A DNA stretch of 8,338 nt from Syntrophaceae bacterium (GTDB taxonomy: Bacteria; Desulfobacterota; SM23-61): assembly GCA_003154025.1 (NCBI GenBank), contig PMCE01000216.1, forward strand, positions 12,201 through 20,538, read 5' to 3'. The number at the start of each line of letters is the position of its first letter. Positions within the stretch are counted from its first letter, which is position 1. Below the pieces are notes generated by a model. The model worked only from the letters and a program-made list of their open reading frames with translations. It did not search any database and was not told where the DNA came from. A program made the translations under genes and the position numbers. Positions 1 to 6,077 of this stretch are shown here, piece by piece.

Positions 1-671
1 CCGGGTTTGATTTCCTGTCCCGCCAGGCGCTGGGTGATGACCGGGCTTTCCCGGGGTTCCACGGCCACACTGAGGAGAGCGCGTTTCTTCTCCTTTTTGA
101 GGAAACGGGAAACCCCCGAGATTGTGCCCCCGGTGCCGACGCCGGAGACTAAGACATCGATCTGCCCCCCGGTCTGCTCCCAGATTTCCGGGCCAGTGGT
201 CCGGAAATGAATCTCCGGGTTCGACGGGTTCTTGAACTGGTTGGGCATGAAGGCTCCGGGGATGGACTGAAGGATTCGTTCCGCCTCCTGGATCGCCCCG
301 GCCATGCCCTTGGCTCCGGGGGTAAGGGTGACGTTGGCTCCGAAGGCGGCCAGCACCTTCCTGCGCTCCACCGAAACGGTCTCAGGCATGGTGACGGTGA
401 GCTTGTATCCCCGGGCGGCGGCGACGAAGGCCAGGGCGATTCCCGTATTGCCGCTGGTGGGCTCCACGATCTCCGCCCCCGGCTTAAGAAGGCCCTTTTT
501 TTCCGCATCCCAGATCATGTTGGCGCCGATCCGGCATTTGACCGAATAAGCCGGGTTGCGTCCCTCAACCTTGGCCAGCACGGTCGCCTTCAACCCTCGG
601 GCCATCCGGTTGATCTGAATCAAAGGGGTGTTCCCGATCGAGAGGGAATTGTCGGCAAAGAATTTCGGCAT
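1..671 (-). CDS. cysK: Cysteine synthase A (O-acetylserine sulfhydrylase), 3' end outside window
   Basis: PLP enzyme (fold type II) that makes L-cysteine from O-acetyl-L-serine and sulfide in the cytoplasm, the last step of sulfur assimilation. About 223 residues are visible and no stop is reached before the left edge, so roughly the last third is missing. The N-terminus closely follows E. coli CysK. The PLP lysine is K45 in the motif [17 protein letters not shown]; the substrate loop TSGNTG is at 72-77; the phosphate-binding loop GTGGT is at 179-183; the TTGPEIW segment at 158-164 is typical of CysK/CysM. The start at 671 is backed by an AAAGGAG Shine-Dalgarno at 678-684 and by alignment with the CysK N-terminus. 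The 217-bp gap to the plus-strand gene at 889 makes the two genes divergent; I found no convincing promoter or CysB-like site for cysK in it. CysK rather than CysM or cystathionine beta-synthase is favoured by the [20 protein letters not shown] block. Confidence 0.96.
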   Translation of the reverse strand, partial: MPKFFADNSLSIGNTPLIQINRMARGLKATVLAKVEGRNPAYSVKCRIGANMIWDAEKKGLLKPGAEIVEPTSGNTGIALAFVAAARGYKLTVTMPETVSVERRKVLAAFGANVTLTPGAKGMAGAIQEAERILQSIPGAFMPNQFKNPSNPEIHFRTTGPEIWEQTGGQIDVLVSGVGTGGTISGVSRFLKKEKKRALLSVAVEPRESPVITQRLAGQEIKP

Positions 672-888
672 TCTTTTCTCCTTTCGGGCTATGGATTCAG
701 GAAAGAGCGCCGGAGGGCGGTTCCATCTCTTTCCATGATAAACCAGACCCATCTGCGGAACCAGAAGAATATGCACTTGATCCGGACGGACTTTTGTTGT
801 TTAATACTAGCTTATGGCAGGATGGATCCCTTTAAGGGGCTAAGGTCCCCATTCCGTCTATTGATCGTCCTAAAAGGAGAATGAGCGT

Positions 889-1104
889 ATGAAACTGAAA
901 CCCCTGAACCCGGAGATCGATGAGTTGCGCAAAATCATCATATCCTCCAATCTGACCTCTTGCTACATCCTGCTGGAAGAACTCCTGGCCGCCAAAGGGG
1001 AGCGCCTCTTTTTCGACAAATTCCGGACTCGCTGGATCGACATTTTCAAGAATGTCTATGACCATGTGGACAAGATGAAGCCGCGCAAGGAACCGAGGGA
1101 GTAA
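889..1104 (+). CDS. Small uncharacterised helical protein (71 aa)
   Basis: I do not recognise this family. The start is well supported: an AAAAGGAGA Shine-Dalgarno at 872-880 lies about 9 nt before the ATG, and the frame stays open to TAA at 1102-1104. The 71-residue product has no signal peptide or membrane segment. It looks entirely alpha-helical, with an amphipathic helix around residues 8-36 (PEIDELRKIIISSNLTSCYI) and a second, aromatic and basic helix around 41-64 (RLFFDKFRTRWIDIFKNVYD), ending in a charged tail. One cysteine (C25) is present. It is probably cytoplasmic. It is transcribed divergently from cysK and is separated by 559 bp from the pilin operon, so operon linkage with either is unlikely. 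The coding reading rests on the strong ribosome binding site and a plausible amino-acid mix; function is unknown. Confidence 0.72.
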   Translation: MKLKPLNPEIDELRKIIISSNLTSCYILLEELLAAKGERLFFDKFRTRWIDIFKNVYDHVDKMKPRKEPRE

Positions 1105-1271
1105 TCTCTCCGTATTTCATCCTTCCGTTCGCGAAAAAATCTTGATGCCGCAGGATTCGCGGACCGAATTTATCCGATACCCTTTCCATCCTCCCTTTCC
1201 GAAGTATCGAGGGCGCACAAAGCGGGCGCCGCCTGTTCCTGCGCCTTGAATTATCGGCAAAAAAGGCTACC

Positions 1272-1310
1272 CGAGGAGGGCAATGGAGAATTTTTTTCCC
1301 GCCCTTTTCG
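1272..1310 (+). terminator. Strong stem-loop, possible terminator or structured RNA
   Basis: On the plus strand, CGAGGAGGGC (1272-1281) pairs with GCCCTTTTCG (1301-1310) as 10 consecutive pairs, two of them G-U. Inside, after a small AAT/C bulge, GGAGAA (1285-1290) pairs with TTTTCC (1294-1299) around a TTT loop. That is 16 pairs in 39 nt. Because G-U pairs do not survive on the complementary strand, the structure favours plus-strand RNA. AGGGC/GCCCT plus the T-run at 1305-1308 could act as an intrinsic terminator for the small gene that ends at 1104, but the T-run also pairs within the longer stem, so the terminator call is tentative. It could instead be part of a non-coding RNA or leader. 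Confidence 0.4.
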
Positions 1311-1448
1311 CGCTTCCCAGTGATCCATTTAACCATTTGATTTCCCATCTCTATTTTCCAATTTCCTCACATTTTTGTCCCCCTCTTTACATAAATGAAC
1401 AAAAAAAATCCCGTTGCCCGATTTTGACCGTTGCTTGATTGTCCCTCA

Positions 1449-1516
1449 ATTAATTTTTTTTGATAGGGGGAAATTTTATGGTTGTCGCCCCCTTCCTGGA
1501 AAATTAATCAAAAAAA
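1449..1516. repeat. Nested AT-rich inverted repeats upstream of the sigma-54 promoter
   Basis: ATTAATTTT at 1449-1457 is perfectly inverted as AAAATTAAT at 1500-1508. Nested inside, AGGGGG at 1465-1470 is inverted as CCCCCT at 1488-1493. A competing pair is TTTTTTTGAT at 1455-1464 with ATCAAAAAAA at 1507-1516. The block lies about 120-185 bp upstream of the predicted transcription start, where enhancer-binding activators of sigma-54 usually sit. The segment 1506-1518 matches the IHF consensus WATCAANNNNTTR with one mismatch. The repeats are directly visible; a regulatory role is inference. Confidence 0.5.
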
Positions 1517-1607
1517 TGCAGTGTTGGAAGCTCTCCCTCTTATCCGTCCCCTTCGGTCGCGATGAATTTCCGGGCTCGGCGGCGACAAAAAGGCACCGGG
1601 AAAAAAC

Positions 1608-1623
1608 TGGCACTGGAATTGCT
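1608..1623 (+). promoter_or_regulatory. Sigma-54 (RpoN) -24/-12 promoter of the pilin operon
   Basis: TGGCAC (1608-1613), five bases, then TTGCT (1619-1623) is a full match to the sigma-54 consensus TGGCAC-N5-TTGCW, with the invariant GG (1609-1610) and GC (1621-1622) exactly 10 bp apart. Taking the GC as -13/-12 puts transcription start near 1634, leaving a 30-nt leader before the first pilin ATG at 1664. The position also excludes the upstream ATG at 1562 as the true start of that gene. Sigma-54 promoters need an AAA+ activator; for type IV pilin genes this is typically PilR of the PilS/PilR two-component system, which is an inference here since neither gene is in the window. Confidence 0.85.
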
Positions 1624-1663
1624 ATTTTCTCTAAGAAAAAATAGGAGCGCGGAAGAAAAGGGA

Positions 1664-2086
1664 ATGGCTAATAGGGAACCCCAAGGGCTGACGCTGATGG
1701 AATTAATCCTGTGCATGGTCATAGTGGCGGTCCTGATGGCGGTGTCCTCTCCCCTGATCGCCCAGTTTTCTTCCGGATACAAGCTCCGCGCCGCCGCCCG
1801 CGAGCTGGCCACGGACCTCCAGTTCGCCCGCCTTCTGGCGGTGAAGGAGAATAAGAATTTCCAAGTGGAATGCAACGGTAATTCCTACCGGGTGAGCAGA
1901 GTGAGCGATGGGTTTGTGGCCAAAGCCAGGAATTTCAGCGCCGATTATCCCGACGTGTCACTGAATGCCCCGGTGGTCACCTTCAATTCCCGGGGGAATT
2001 CCAGTTTGCAGACCATTACCGTCTCCGATTCGATGGGGACGAAAAATATCACCGTGGGTTCCACCGGGCGGGTGAAGCTGCAATGA
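1664..2086 (+). CDS. fimT: FimT/GspH-like minor pilin (prepilin)
   Basis: Minor (pseudo)pilin of 140 residues, expected to be cleaved and N-methylated by prepilin peptidase PilD and to help prime type IV pilus assembly in the inner membrane; some FimT proteins bind DNA. The class III leader is MANREPQG with cleavage after G8; mature L1 and the signature glutamate at +5 (E13) follow in LTLMELILCMVIVAVLMAV, the hydrophobic helix that forms the pilus core. The segment after it (YKLRAAARELATDLQFARLLAVKEN) is the conserved amphipathic helix of GspH/FimT, and the C-terminus ends in the usual beta-rich domain with ...ITVGSTGRVKLQ. The start at 1664 is chosen because it yields a normal short leader, lies 30 nt after the predicted sigma-54 start site, and has GGAAG at 1651-1655 in front; an in-frame ATG at 1562 is upstream of the promoter. 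First gene of the operon; overlaps pilV by 4 bp. Confidence 0.9.
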   Translation: MANREPQGLTLMELILCMVIVAVLMAVSSPLIAQFSSGYKLRAAARELATDLQFARLLAVKENKNFQVECNGNSYRVSRVSDGFVAKARNFSADYPDVSLNAPVVTFNSRGNSSLQTITVSDSMGTKNITVGSTGRVKLQ

Positions 2087-2439
2087 AAAGAAGGAACGAT
2101 TCTGGATTCACCATGATTGAACTGCTAATCGCTCTGGGGGTTCTTTCCATAGCCCTGTTGGCGATCGGTTCCGTGGGCTATTCGGTGATGAATTCCAAGT
2201 CCCTCAGCAGGGAGACGTCGGAGGCCACCAACCTCATGCAGGACAAGATGGAGAGCCTGAAGAATATCGTCGTATCCTCCCTGACGACCGGGAGGGATGC
2301 GGTCGCGCTGGGCAACATCAATTATCTCCGCCAGTGGACCGTTTCTCCCTCGGCGAATACCCGCACGATCACCGTGAACGTAAACTGGGAAGACCGCGGA
2401 CCCCACCAGGTCACCACGACCACCCTGCGGGGGGAATGA
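2083..2439 (+). CDS. pilV: PilV-like minor pilin
   Basis: Minor pilin of 118 residues. The leader MKRRNDSG ends in the prepilin peptidase site G8|F9, and the mature N-terminus FTMIELLIALGVLSIALLAIGSVG carries the +5 glutamate (E13) and the hydrophobic core helix. The following stretch (SRETSEATNLMQDKMESLKN) is the helix seen in PilV/GspI proteins, where the pattern 'A..L.q.kmE.Lk' is common. The C-terminal domain is short (about 60 residues) and beta-rich (WTVSPSANTRTITVNVNWED), typical of PilV. The ATG overlaps the TGA of fimT (ATGA), so translation is probably coupled. In the PilV-PilW-PilX-FimU/FimT set it would join the priming complex at the pilus tip. GspI-like pseudopilin is the alternative name; the gene order favours PilV. 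Confidence 0.88.
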   Translation: MKRRNDSGFTMIELLIALGVLSIALLAIGSVGYSVMNSKSLSRETSEATNLMQDKMESLKNIVVSSLTTGRDAVALGNINYLRQWTVSPSANTRTITVNVNWEDRGPHQVTTTTLRGE

Positions 2440-2442
2440 TCG

Positions 2443-3024
2443 ATGGGCCGAGGCTGGGCGACCCGACAGACCGGTTTTTCCCTGGTCGAACTGCTGGCCG
2501 GGGTCCTTATTGCGGCGGTCATCCTGGCGGGGCTCTATAGCGCCTTCTTCTCCCAGCACGAGGCTTTCAGCGCTCAGGAACAGGTCGCCGAGTTGAACCA
2601 AAACATCCGGGCGGCCCTGGACCTGATGACCCGGGAAATCCGCTTGGCCGGGTACAAGAATTCGACCAGCATCTTCAACGGGATCGCCGCCGCTACTTCC
2701 AATTCCATCCGCATCCTCGCCGACCTCAACCAGGACGGGGATACGGTGGATGAGAATGAGGATATTACTTACAGTTACCGTCCGGACACCAAACAGATCT
2801 GCCGAAATGGAGTCCATTTACCCGTAGCGGACAACATTACCAACCTTTCATTCCTCTATACTCTTGCTAACGGGTCAGTAACGGCGAATCCCGGCAATCT
2901 AAACGATATCAGAAAAGTGAGGATATCCCTCACCGCCCGGACTCCCCATCCCGATCCATCGACGGGTGCCTACCGGACCATCACCTTGTCCACAGATGTT
3001 ACTCCCAGGAATCTGGCGTCATAA
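2443..3024 (+). CDS. pilW: PilW-like minor pilin
   Basis: Minor pilin of 193 residues. The leader MGRGWATRQTG is cut at G11|F12; mature FSLVELLAGVLIAAVILAGLYSAFF has the +5 glutamate (E16). The helix that follows, with AALDLMTREIRLAGY at about 57-71, is the hallmark of PilW/GspJ proteins ('l..m.reiR.AGy'). The rest is a beta-rich domain with an acidic loop DLNQDGDTVDENEDI (about 93-107) that could bind calcium, as seen in some PilW/GspJ/GspK proteins, although this is only a resemblance. One cysteine (in QICRNG) lacks a partner. The start lies 3 nt after the pilV stop, with a G-rich Shine-Dalgarno at 2429-2435 (GGGGGGA), again implying coupled translation. GspJ is the alternative, but the neighbouring PilX-type gene favours PilW of a type IV pilus. 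Confidence 0.9.
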   Translation: MGRGWATRQTGFSLVELLAGVLIAAVILAGLYSAFFSQHEAFSAQEQVAELNQNIRAALDLMTREIRLAGYKNSTSIFNGIAAATSNSIRILADLNQDGDTVDENEDITYSYRPDTKQICRNGVHLPVADNITNLSFLYTLANGSVTANPGNLNDIRKVRISLTARTPHPDPSTGAYRTITLSTDVTPRNLAS

Positions 3025-3043
3025 GAGCAGGAGGCGAAGACCT

Positions 3044-4261
3044 ATGTTGAAATGGGCATGGTTAAAAAAGATTTTGAGATCCTCCAACGAAAGGGGGTCC
3101 ACGCTCGTTACCAGCCTTCTGGTGCCGCTGCCCCTTACCCTGTTGAGCATGACGGCGATTTTGAGCACGGCCACGGACTTGAAGATCGCGGCCAACGACC
3201 GCACTTCCAAAAAGGTCTTCTACGTAGCCGAGGCCGGGTTGGAGGATGCCCGCTCCAGGCTGCAGACCGGGGCCAGCAGCAATCCCATCTACGACAGCCA
3301 GTTCGGCAACCCCGGCTGGAAGGCCTTCATCGGGACGGACGCGAAGAGTCTGGAAAAGGGATTCCAGAGCAGCAATGGCAGTCATGTCCGCTATGACCAG
3401 CTGAATTCCAGTTTGAACTATGTGGTAACGGTCAGCCATAAACTGGATGGCTCCGGCAATATCCTCAGGTGGGGAGACAGCAACAACGACGGGATTCCCG
3501 AGGAGAACACCGCCATGGGGGCGAACATTTTCGTCATAACCTCCGAGGGATACGACTCCAGCGGAGCCTCCAAGCCCCTGCGCATCGAGGCCACCCAGGT
3601 TCCCCCGATCAACGCCCCGGCGGCCCTCTATGCCAAAGAGCATACGATCCTCCAGGGGACTTCGACGAAGGTCCTGGGAGTAGACCACTGCGGGACCCAA
3701 GATGTCCCGGGAGTTCTCACCAGGGCGAATGTGGGCCAGAACGGAACCCCCCAAGTTACGGGTTCTCCGGCGGCGATCGTGGAGCATTCCCCGGAGAACA
3801 TCGATGTGACCGCGCAGATCAACCGGTTCAAGAAGTCCATCACCCATTCTTACAACGTGAACAGCGCCACCTTGAACGGCATGGACTGGGGATTGCCCGT
3901 CGCGGGAGCCAGCCGGCAGGATGCCTCCAGCTGCAGCAACCGGAATATCGTCTACTTTAACACCAACAATACCTATGTGAAGCTCGGCGGGGAGAGCCAC
4001 GGGTGCGGGATCCTGATGATCGAGGGGGACCTTGCGGTTCACGGCGGCTTTCAGTGGTATGGGGTCATTATGGTCACCGGGTCGATTACTTTTACGGGGG
4101 GCGAAGGGAAAAACGTGACTGGTTCCATTCTGGCCGGGGGGAAGGTTTCCGCTGACCTGATGGGGGATGACGCCAGCATTGTTTATTGCAGCAGCGCGGT
4201 CAACAACCAGACCGATCATTTGCCCTTGATCACCCTGCGCTGGGTGGAACTGTTCTCGTAG
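3044..4261 (+). CDS. pilX: PilX-like pilus assembly protein with beta-rich C-terminal domain
   Basis: Protein of 405 residues, much longer than classical PilX (about 170-200). Residues 16-67 match the PilX N-terminal pattern: ERGSTLVTSLLVPLPLTLLSMTAILSTA, then AANDRTSKKVFYVAEAGLEDARSRL, with the conserved 'AEAgl.dA' block. As usual for PilX it lacks the +5 glutamate (T23 follows G18|S19); two prolines (P28, P30) sit in the membrane helix. A long central region follows, then about 320-370 with alternating Gly and hydrophobic residues (GILMIEGDLAVHGGFQWYGV) that looks like a stacked beta or polymer-forming fold found in long PilX-like proteins. Four cysteines (216, 297, 321, 382) could form two disulfides outside the cytoplasm. 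The start at 3044 is set by AGGAGG at 3029-3034, 9 nt upstream; an earlier in-frame ATG at 2966 lies inside pilW and gives an implausible basic N-terminus. Gap to pilW is 19 bp. Confidence 0.88.
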   Translation: MLKWAWLKKILRSSNERGSTLVTSLLVPLPLTLLSMTAILSTATDLKIAANDRTSKKVFYVAEAGLEDARSRLQTGASSNPIYDSQFGNPGWKAFIGTDAKSLEKGFQSSNGSHVRYDQLNSSLNYVVTVSHKLDGSGNILRWGDSNNDGIPEENTAMGANIFVITSEGYDSSGASKPLRIEATQVPPINAPAALYAKEHTILQGTSTKVLGVDHCGTQDVPGVLTRANVGQNGTPQVTGSPAAIVEHSPENIDVTAQINRFKKSITHSYNVNSATLNGMDWGLPVAGASRQDASSCSNRNIVYFNTNNTYVKLGGESHGCGILMIEGDLAVHGGFQWYGVIMVTGSITFTGGEGKNVTGSILAGGKVSADLMGDDASIVYCSSAVNNQTDHLPLITLRWVELFS

Positions 4262-4317
4262 TTTTCCCGGAAGGGAGACGCTGGCCCGGGAATGAATCCC
4301 GGGGCGGAGAGGAACCT

Positions 4318-4887
4318 ATGAAAAAAGTATCCCTTGGATTGGCGGTTTTTTTGGCCCTCGGCCTGAGTTCTTCGGCCTTTGGGGACTACGTGATCAAGCT
4401 GAAGAACGGAAGAACGGTGGAAACGGCCAAATACTGGGAAGAAAGGAATGAGGTCAAATTCCAGTGGCAGGGGGGGGTGGCGTCCCTCCCCAGGGGGAAT
4501 ATCCTGAGCATCATCTGGGTGGAGGGGAAATCCCCAGACCGGTCGGTCAGGCAGAATCAGGCGCCGGCCGAGCCTAAGGGGAATCCTTCGGAGGTTCTCC
4601 CATTGGCGGGGAAGAAAGAGGAGAGCCCTAACCTTGTCCAGGCGAACAATGAAATCAACGTAGAGAACTACAAGAAGCAGAAGGCCCATTACATCCAGCA
4701 ATACGAGGAGGCCTACCAGAGATACCTGGATGCTACCTCCCGCAGGGATCCGGAGGCGAAGCAAAAGGCCTGGGACGAGTTCAATAAATACGGGGGAGAG
4801 GTCGTTAAGATGGAGAACGAACTGAAGAAAAACAACAACGGGCAAGTCCCCTCGTGGTGGAAGGAGAAGGCGTCCCCACGGCTGTAG
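4318..4887 (+). CDS. Secreted or periplasmic protein of unknown function, last gene of the pilin operon
   Basis: Protein of 189 residues that I cannot assign to a named family. It has a clear Sec signal peptide (MKKVSLGLAVFLALGLSSSAFG, likely cut after G22). Residues 23-67 form a small predicted beta domain with the pattern YVIKLKNGR...YWEERNEVKFQWQGGVASLPRGNILSI, a type of short SH3-like module often found at the N-terminus of exported proteobacterial proteins. Then comes a Pro/Glu-rich linker (about 68-110) and a highly charged, Lys/Glu/Tyr-rich helical region (about 115-170), possibly a coiled coil. There are no cysteines. The start at 4318 follows GGAGAGG at 4306-4312 and gives the signal peptide; an in-frame ATG at 4186 lies within pilX and would bury it. 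It sits 56 bp after pilX, in the place where pilY1 is often found, so a role in pilus assembly or an envelope-pilus link is possible but unproven. Confidence 0.82.
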   Translation: MKKVSLGLAVFLALGLSSSAFGDYVIKLKNGRTVETAKYWEERNEVKFQWQGGVASLPRGNILSIIWVEGKSPDRSVRQNQAPAEPKGNPSEVLPLAGKKEESPNLVQANNEINVENYKKQKAHYIQQYEEAYQRYLDATSRRDPEAKQKAWDEFNKYGGEVVKMENELKKNNNGQVPSWWKEKASPRL

Positions 4888-4948
4888 GAAATTGAACTCC
4901 CCGGCCTTTAACCTACTCTCCGATACTCCAACCGGGAAGCACTGCCCT

Positions 4949-6004
4949 TTATAACCTACCCCTTTTCAAGAGGGGCAGGCCGAGTTCGTTTCCTAACCGA
5001 TCGATCAAGTCCAGGGTTGAAACCAGGACCGGGATTCCCTCCTGCATCCTCCGGTCTTTTCTCGTCCATCCCCTTATTCCTGGCAGGGAGACGGGCTCCT
5101 CCCCCACATTTCTGGGCCGGGCCTTCTTAACCTGCCCGATCAATTCCTGCATCCGTTTCTGGTATTCCGCCGGGTCCATGAATCGTCGGGGGTCGATGGC
5201 CATGAAGAAATGGCCGCACCCTCGCGACCCGGGGCCGGAGGTGAAATTCCGGCCAAAGAGCGATCCGGTGAGAACGCCGGCCAGGACATCCATGGCCAGA
5301 GCCAACCCGAACCCTTTGTAGCCGCCTTCGCCCAGGGGGGCCAGCAAAAAGAAGGCTTCCGGGTTCTCCGTCGGATTTCCCTCCCGATCGTAGGCCCAGC
5401 CCGGGGGAATAGGCTTTCCCTGGTTCCCGTGCTGTTTGATCCGTCCCTGGGAGACTATGCTGGTGGCCATGTCGAAAACGATGGGGGGGTGATCCCCCGC
5501 GGGAAAGGCGTAAGAAAGAGGATTGTTCCCGACAGTAGGGGTGAGGGTGCCGGGGGGAGCCATGACCGGATAGGAGTTGGAGGTGGCGAAGCCGATCAAA
5601 CCTTTCTCCGAAGCCCTCCGGGCGTAATACCCCGCGGCGCCGAAGTGGGAGGAATTCCGTACCCCAGCCATGGCGATCCCCTTTTGCCGGGCTTTGGCGA
5701 TGCAAAGGTCCATGGCTTTTACCGCCCCGAGGAAGCCGAAGCCATAGTCATTGTCCAGAAGGGCGTGGGTTTCGGATTCGTCGATCAACCGGAGTCGGGG
5801 GCGGGGGTTGATCACCCCTTTTTGGATCAGGGGAACATACTGGGTCAGGCGAACGATTCCGTGGGTTTCCAGCCCGCGGAGTTCGGCGTCCAGGAGGGCG
5901 GCGGTAACCACGCATTGATCTTCCCTCGGGACTCCCATTTTCTCCAAAATTGAGTCGGAAAAAGACTGAAGGTCCCTGGGTTTCACAACCTGGGGCGGAG
6001 GCAT
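4949..6004 (-). CDS. Ldh2/malate-lactate dehydrogenase family NAD(P)H-dependent oxidoreductase
   Basis: Cytoplasmic reductase of the Ldh2/MDH2 family (AllD, ComC, DpkA, YlbC), which interconverts 2-oxo acids and 2-hydroxy acids or reduces cyclic imines with NAD(P)H; it is not a Rossmann-type LDH. The 351 residues fit the family length (about 330-360). Family landmarks: ELRGLETHGIVRL with H48 and R52; DNDYGFGFLGAVKAM (84-98); the RNSSHFGAAGYYA block with H120; VGNNPLSYAFP (158-168); FDMATS with D178; IPPGWAYDREGNPT (199-212); LGEGGYKGFGLALAMDVLAG (from 224). The start at 6004 is preferred because AAAGGA (6014-6019) stands 9 nt before it; ATGs at 6013 and 6058 are in frame and possible. It lies 73 bp downstream of the aldolase-like gene on the same strand, so cotranscription is likely. 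Substrate specificity cannot be settled: 2-oxo acid, ureidoglycolate, sulfolactate or pyrroline/piperideine-carboxylate are all family options. Confidence 0.92.
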   Translation of the reverse strand: MPPPQVVKPRDLQSFSDSILEKMGVPREDQCVVTAALLDAELRGLETHGIVRLTQYVPLIQKGVINPRPRLRLIDESETHALLDNDYGFGFLGAVKAMDLCIAKARQKGIAMAGVRNSSHFGAAGYYARRASEKGLIGFATSNSYPVMAPPGTLTPTVGNNPLSYAFPAGDHPPIVFDMATSIVSQGRIKQHGNQGKPIPPGWAYDREGNPTENPEAFFLLAPLGEGGYKGFGLALAMDVLAGVLTGSLFGRNFTSGPGSRGCGHFFMAIDPRRFMDPAEYQKRMQELIGQVKKARPRNVGEEPVSLPGIRGWTRKDRRMQEGIPVLVSTLDLIDRLGNELGLPLLKRGRL

Positions 6005-6077
6005 GCCAACCATTCCTTTAATCCTGTAATTTACTCTGTGCTCTCGGCCCTCTGCCATAGGCGCTTCATTCTGGGGA

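Larger units (their letters stand above)
1105..1607. other. Long intergenic region upstream of the pilin operon
   Basis: About 500 bp with no credible coding frame. Reading frames that cross it lack ribosome binding sites and have unnatural composition. The left half is GC-rich with hairpin potential: GGCGCA at 1212-1217 can pair with TGCGCC at 1240-1245 or, in a competing arrangement, GGCGC at 1212-1216 with GCGCC at 1226-1230. The strong stem-loop at 1272-1310 follows. From about 1330 the sequence turns AT-rich, with runs of A and T, inverted repeats at 1449-1516, and several TTGTC motifs (1375-1379, 1439-1443, 1482-1486, and reversed at 1584-1588). Such a layout fits the upstream control region of a sigma-54 promoter. 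I looked for the core of GEMM-type c-di-GMP/cGAMP riboswitches and did not find it. Confidence 0.6.

Noticed and set aside
777..807. Sigma-70 promoter TTGATC...TAATAC for the small gene at 889
   Set aside because: The spacer is 19 bp and the -10 match is weak; plausible as the only candidate but not supportable as a feature.
836..850. Hairpin GGGG-7-CCCC upstream of the small gene
   Set aside because: Four pairs only and not followed by a T-run; easily chance in GC-rich DNA.
1205..1300. GEMM-type c-di-GMP or cGAMP riboswitch before the pilin operon
   Set aside because: GCAAA-like strings occur (1257-1262), but the required core with ACGCAAAGC and the paired P2/P3 arms is absent.
1562..1663. 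Longer N-terminus for the FimT-like protein, starting at 1562
   Set aside because: It would put 34 basic residues before the prepilin leader, and the sigma-54 promoter with predicted start near 1634 lies inside it; ATG 1664 gives a normal 8-residue leader.
3062..4219. Long open frame (385 codons) on the minus strand opposite pilX
   Set aside because: It has no ribosome binding site or family motifs, and its Gly/Arg/His-rich composition is that of an antisense shadow of GC-rich coding DNA; pilX on the plus strand has clear motifs and a strong start.
4959..4975. Palindrome CCCCT...AGGGG as a bidirectional terminator between convergent operons
   Set aside because: The stem is only 5 bp with mismatches, lies inside the end of the reductase gene, and no T-run follows on either strand.
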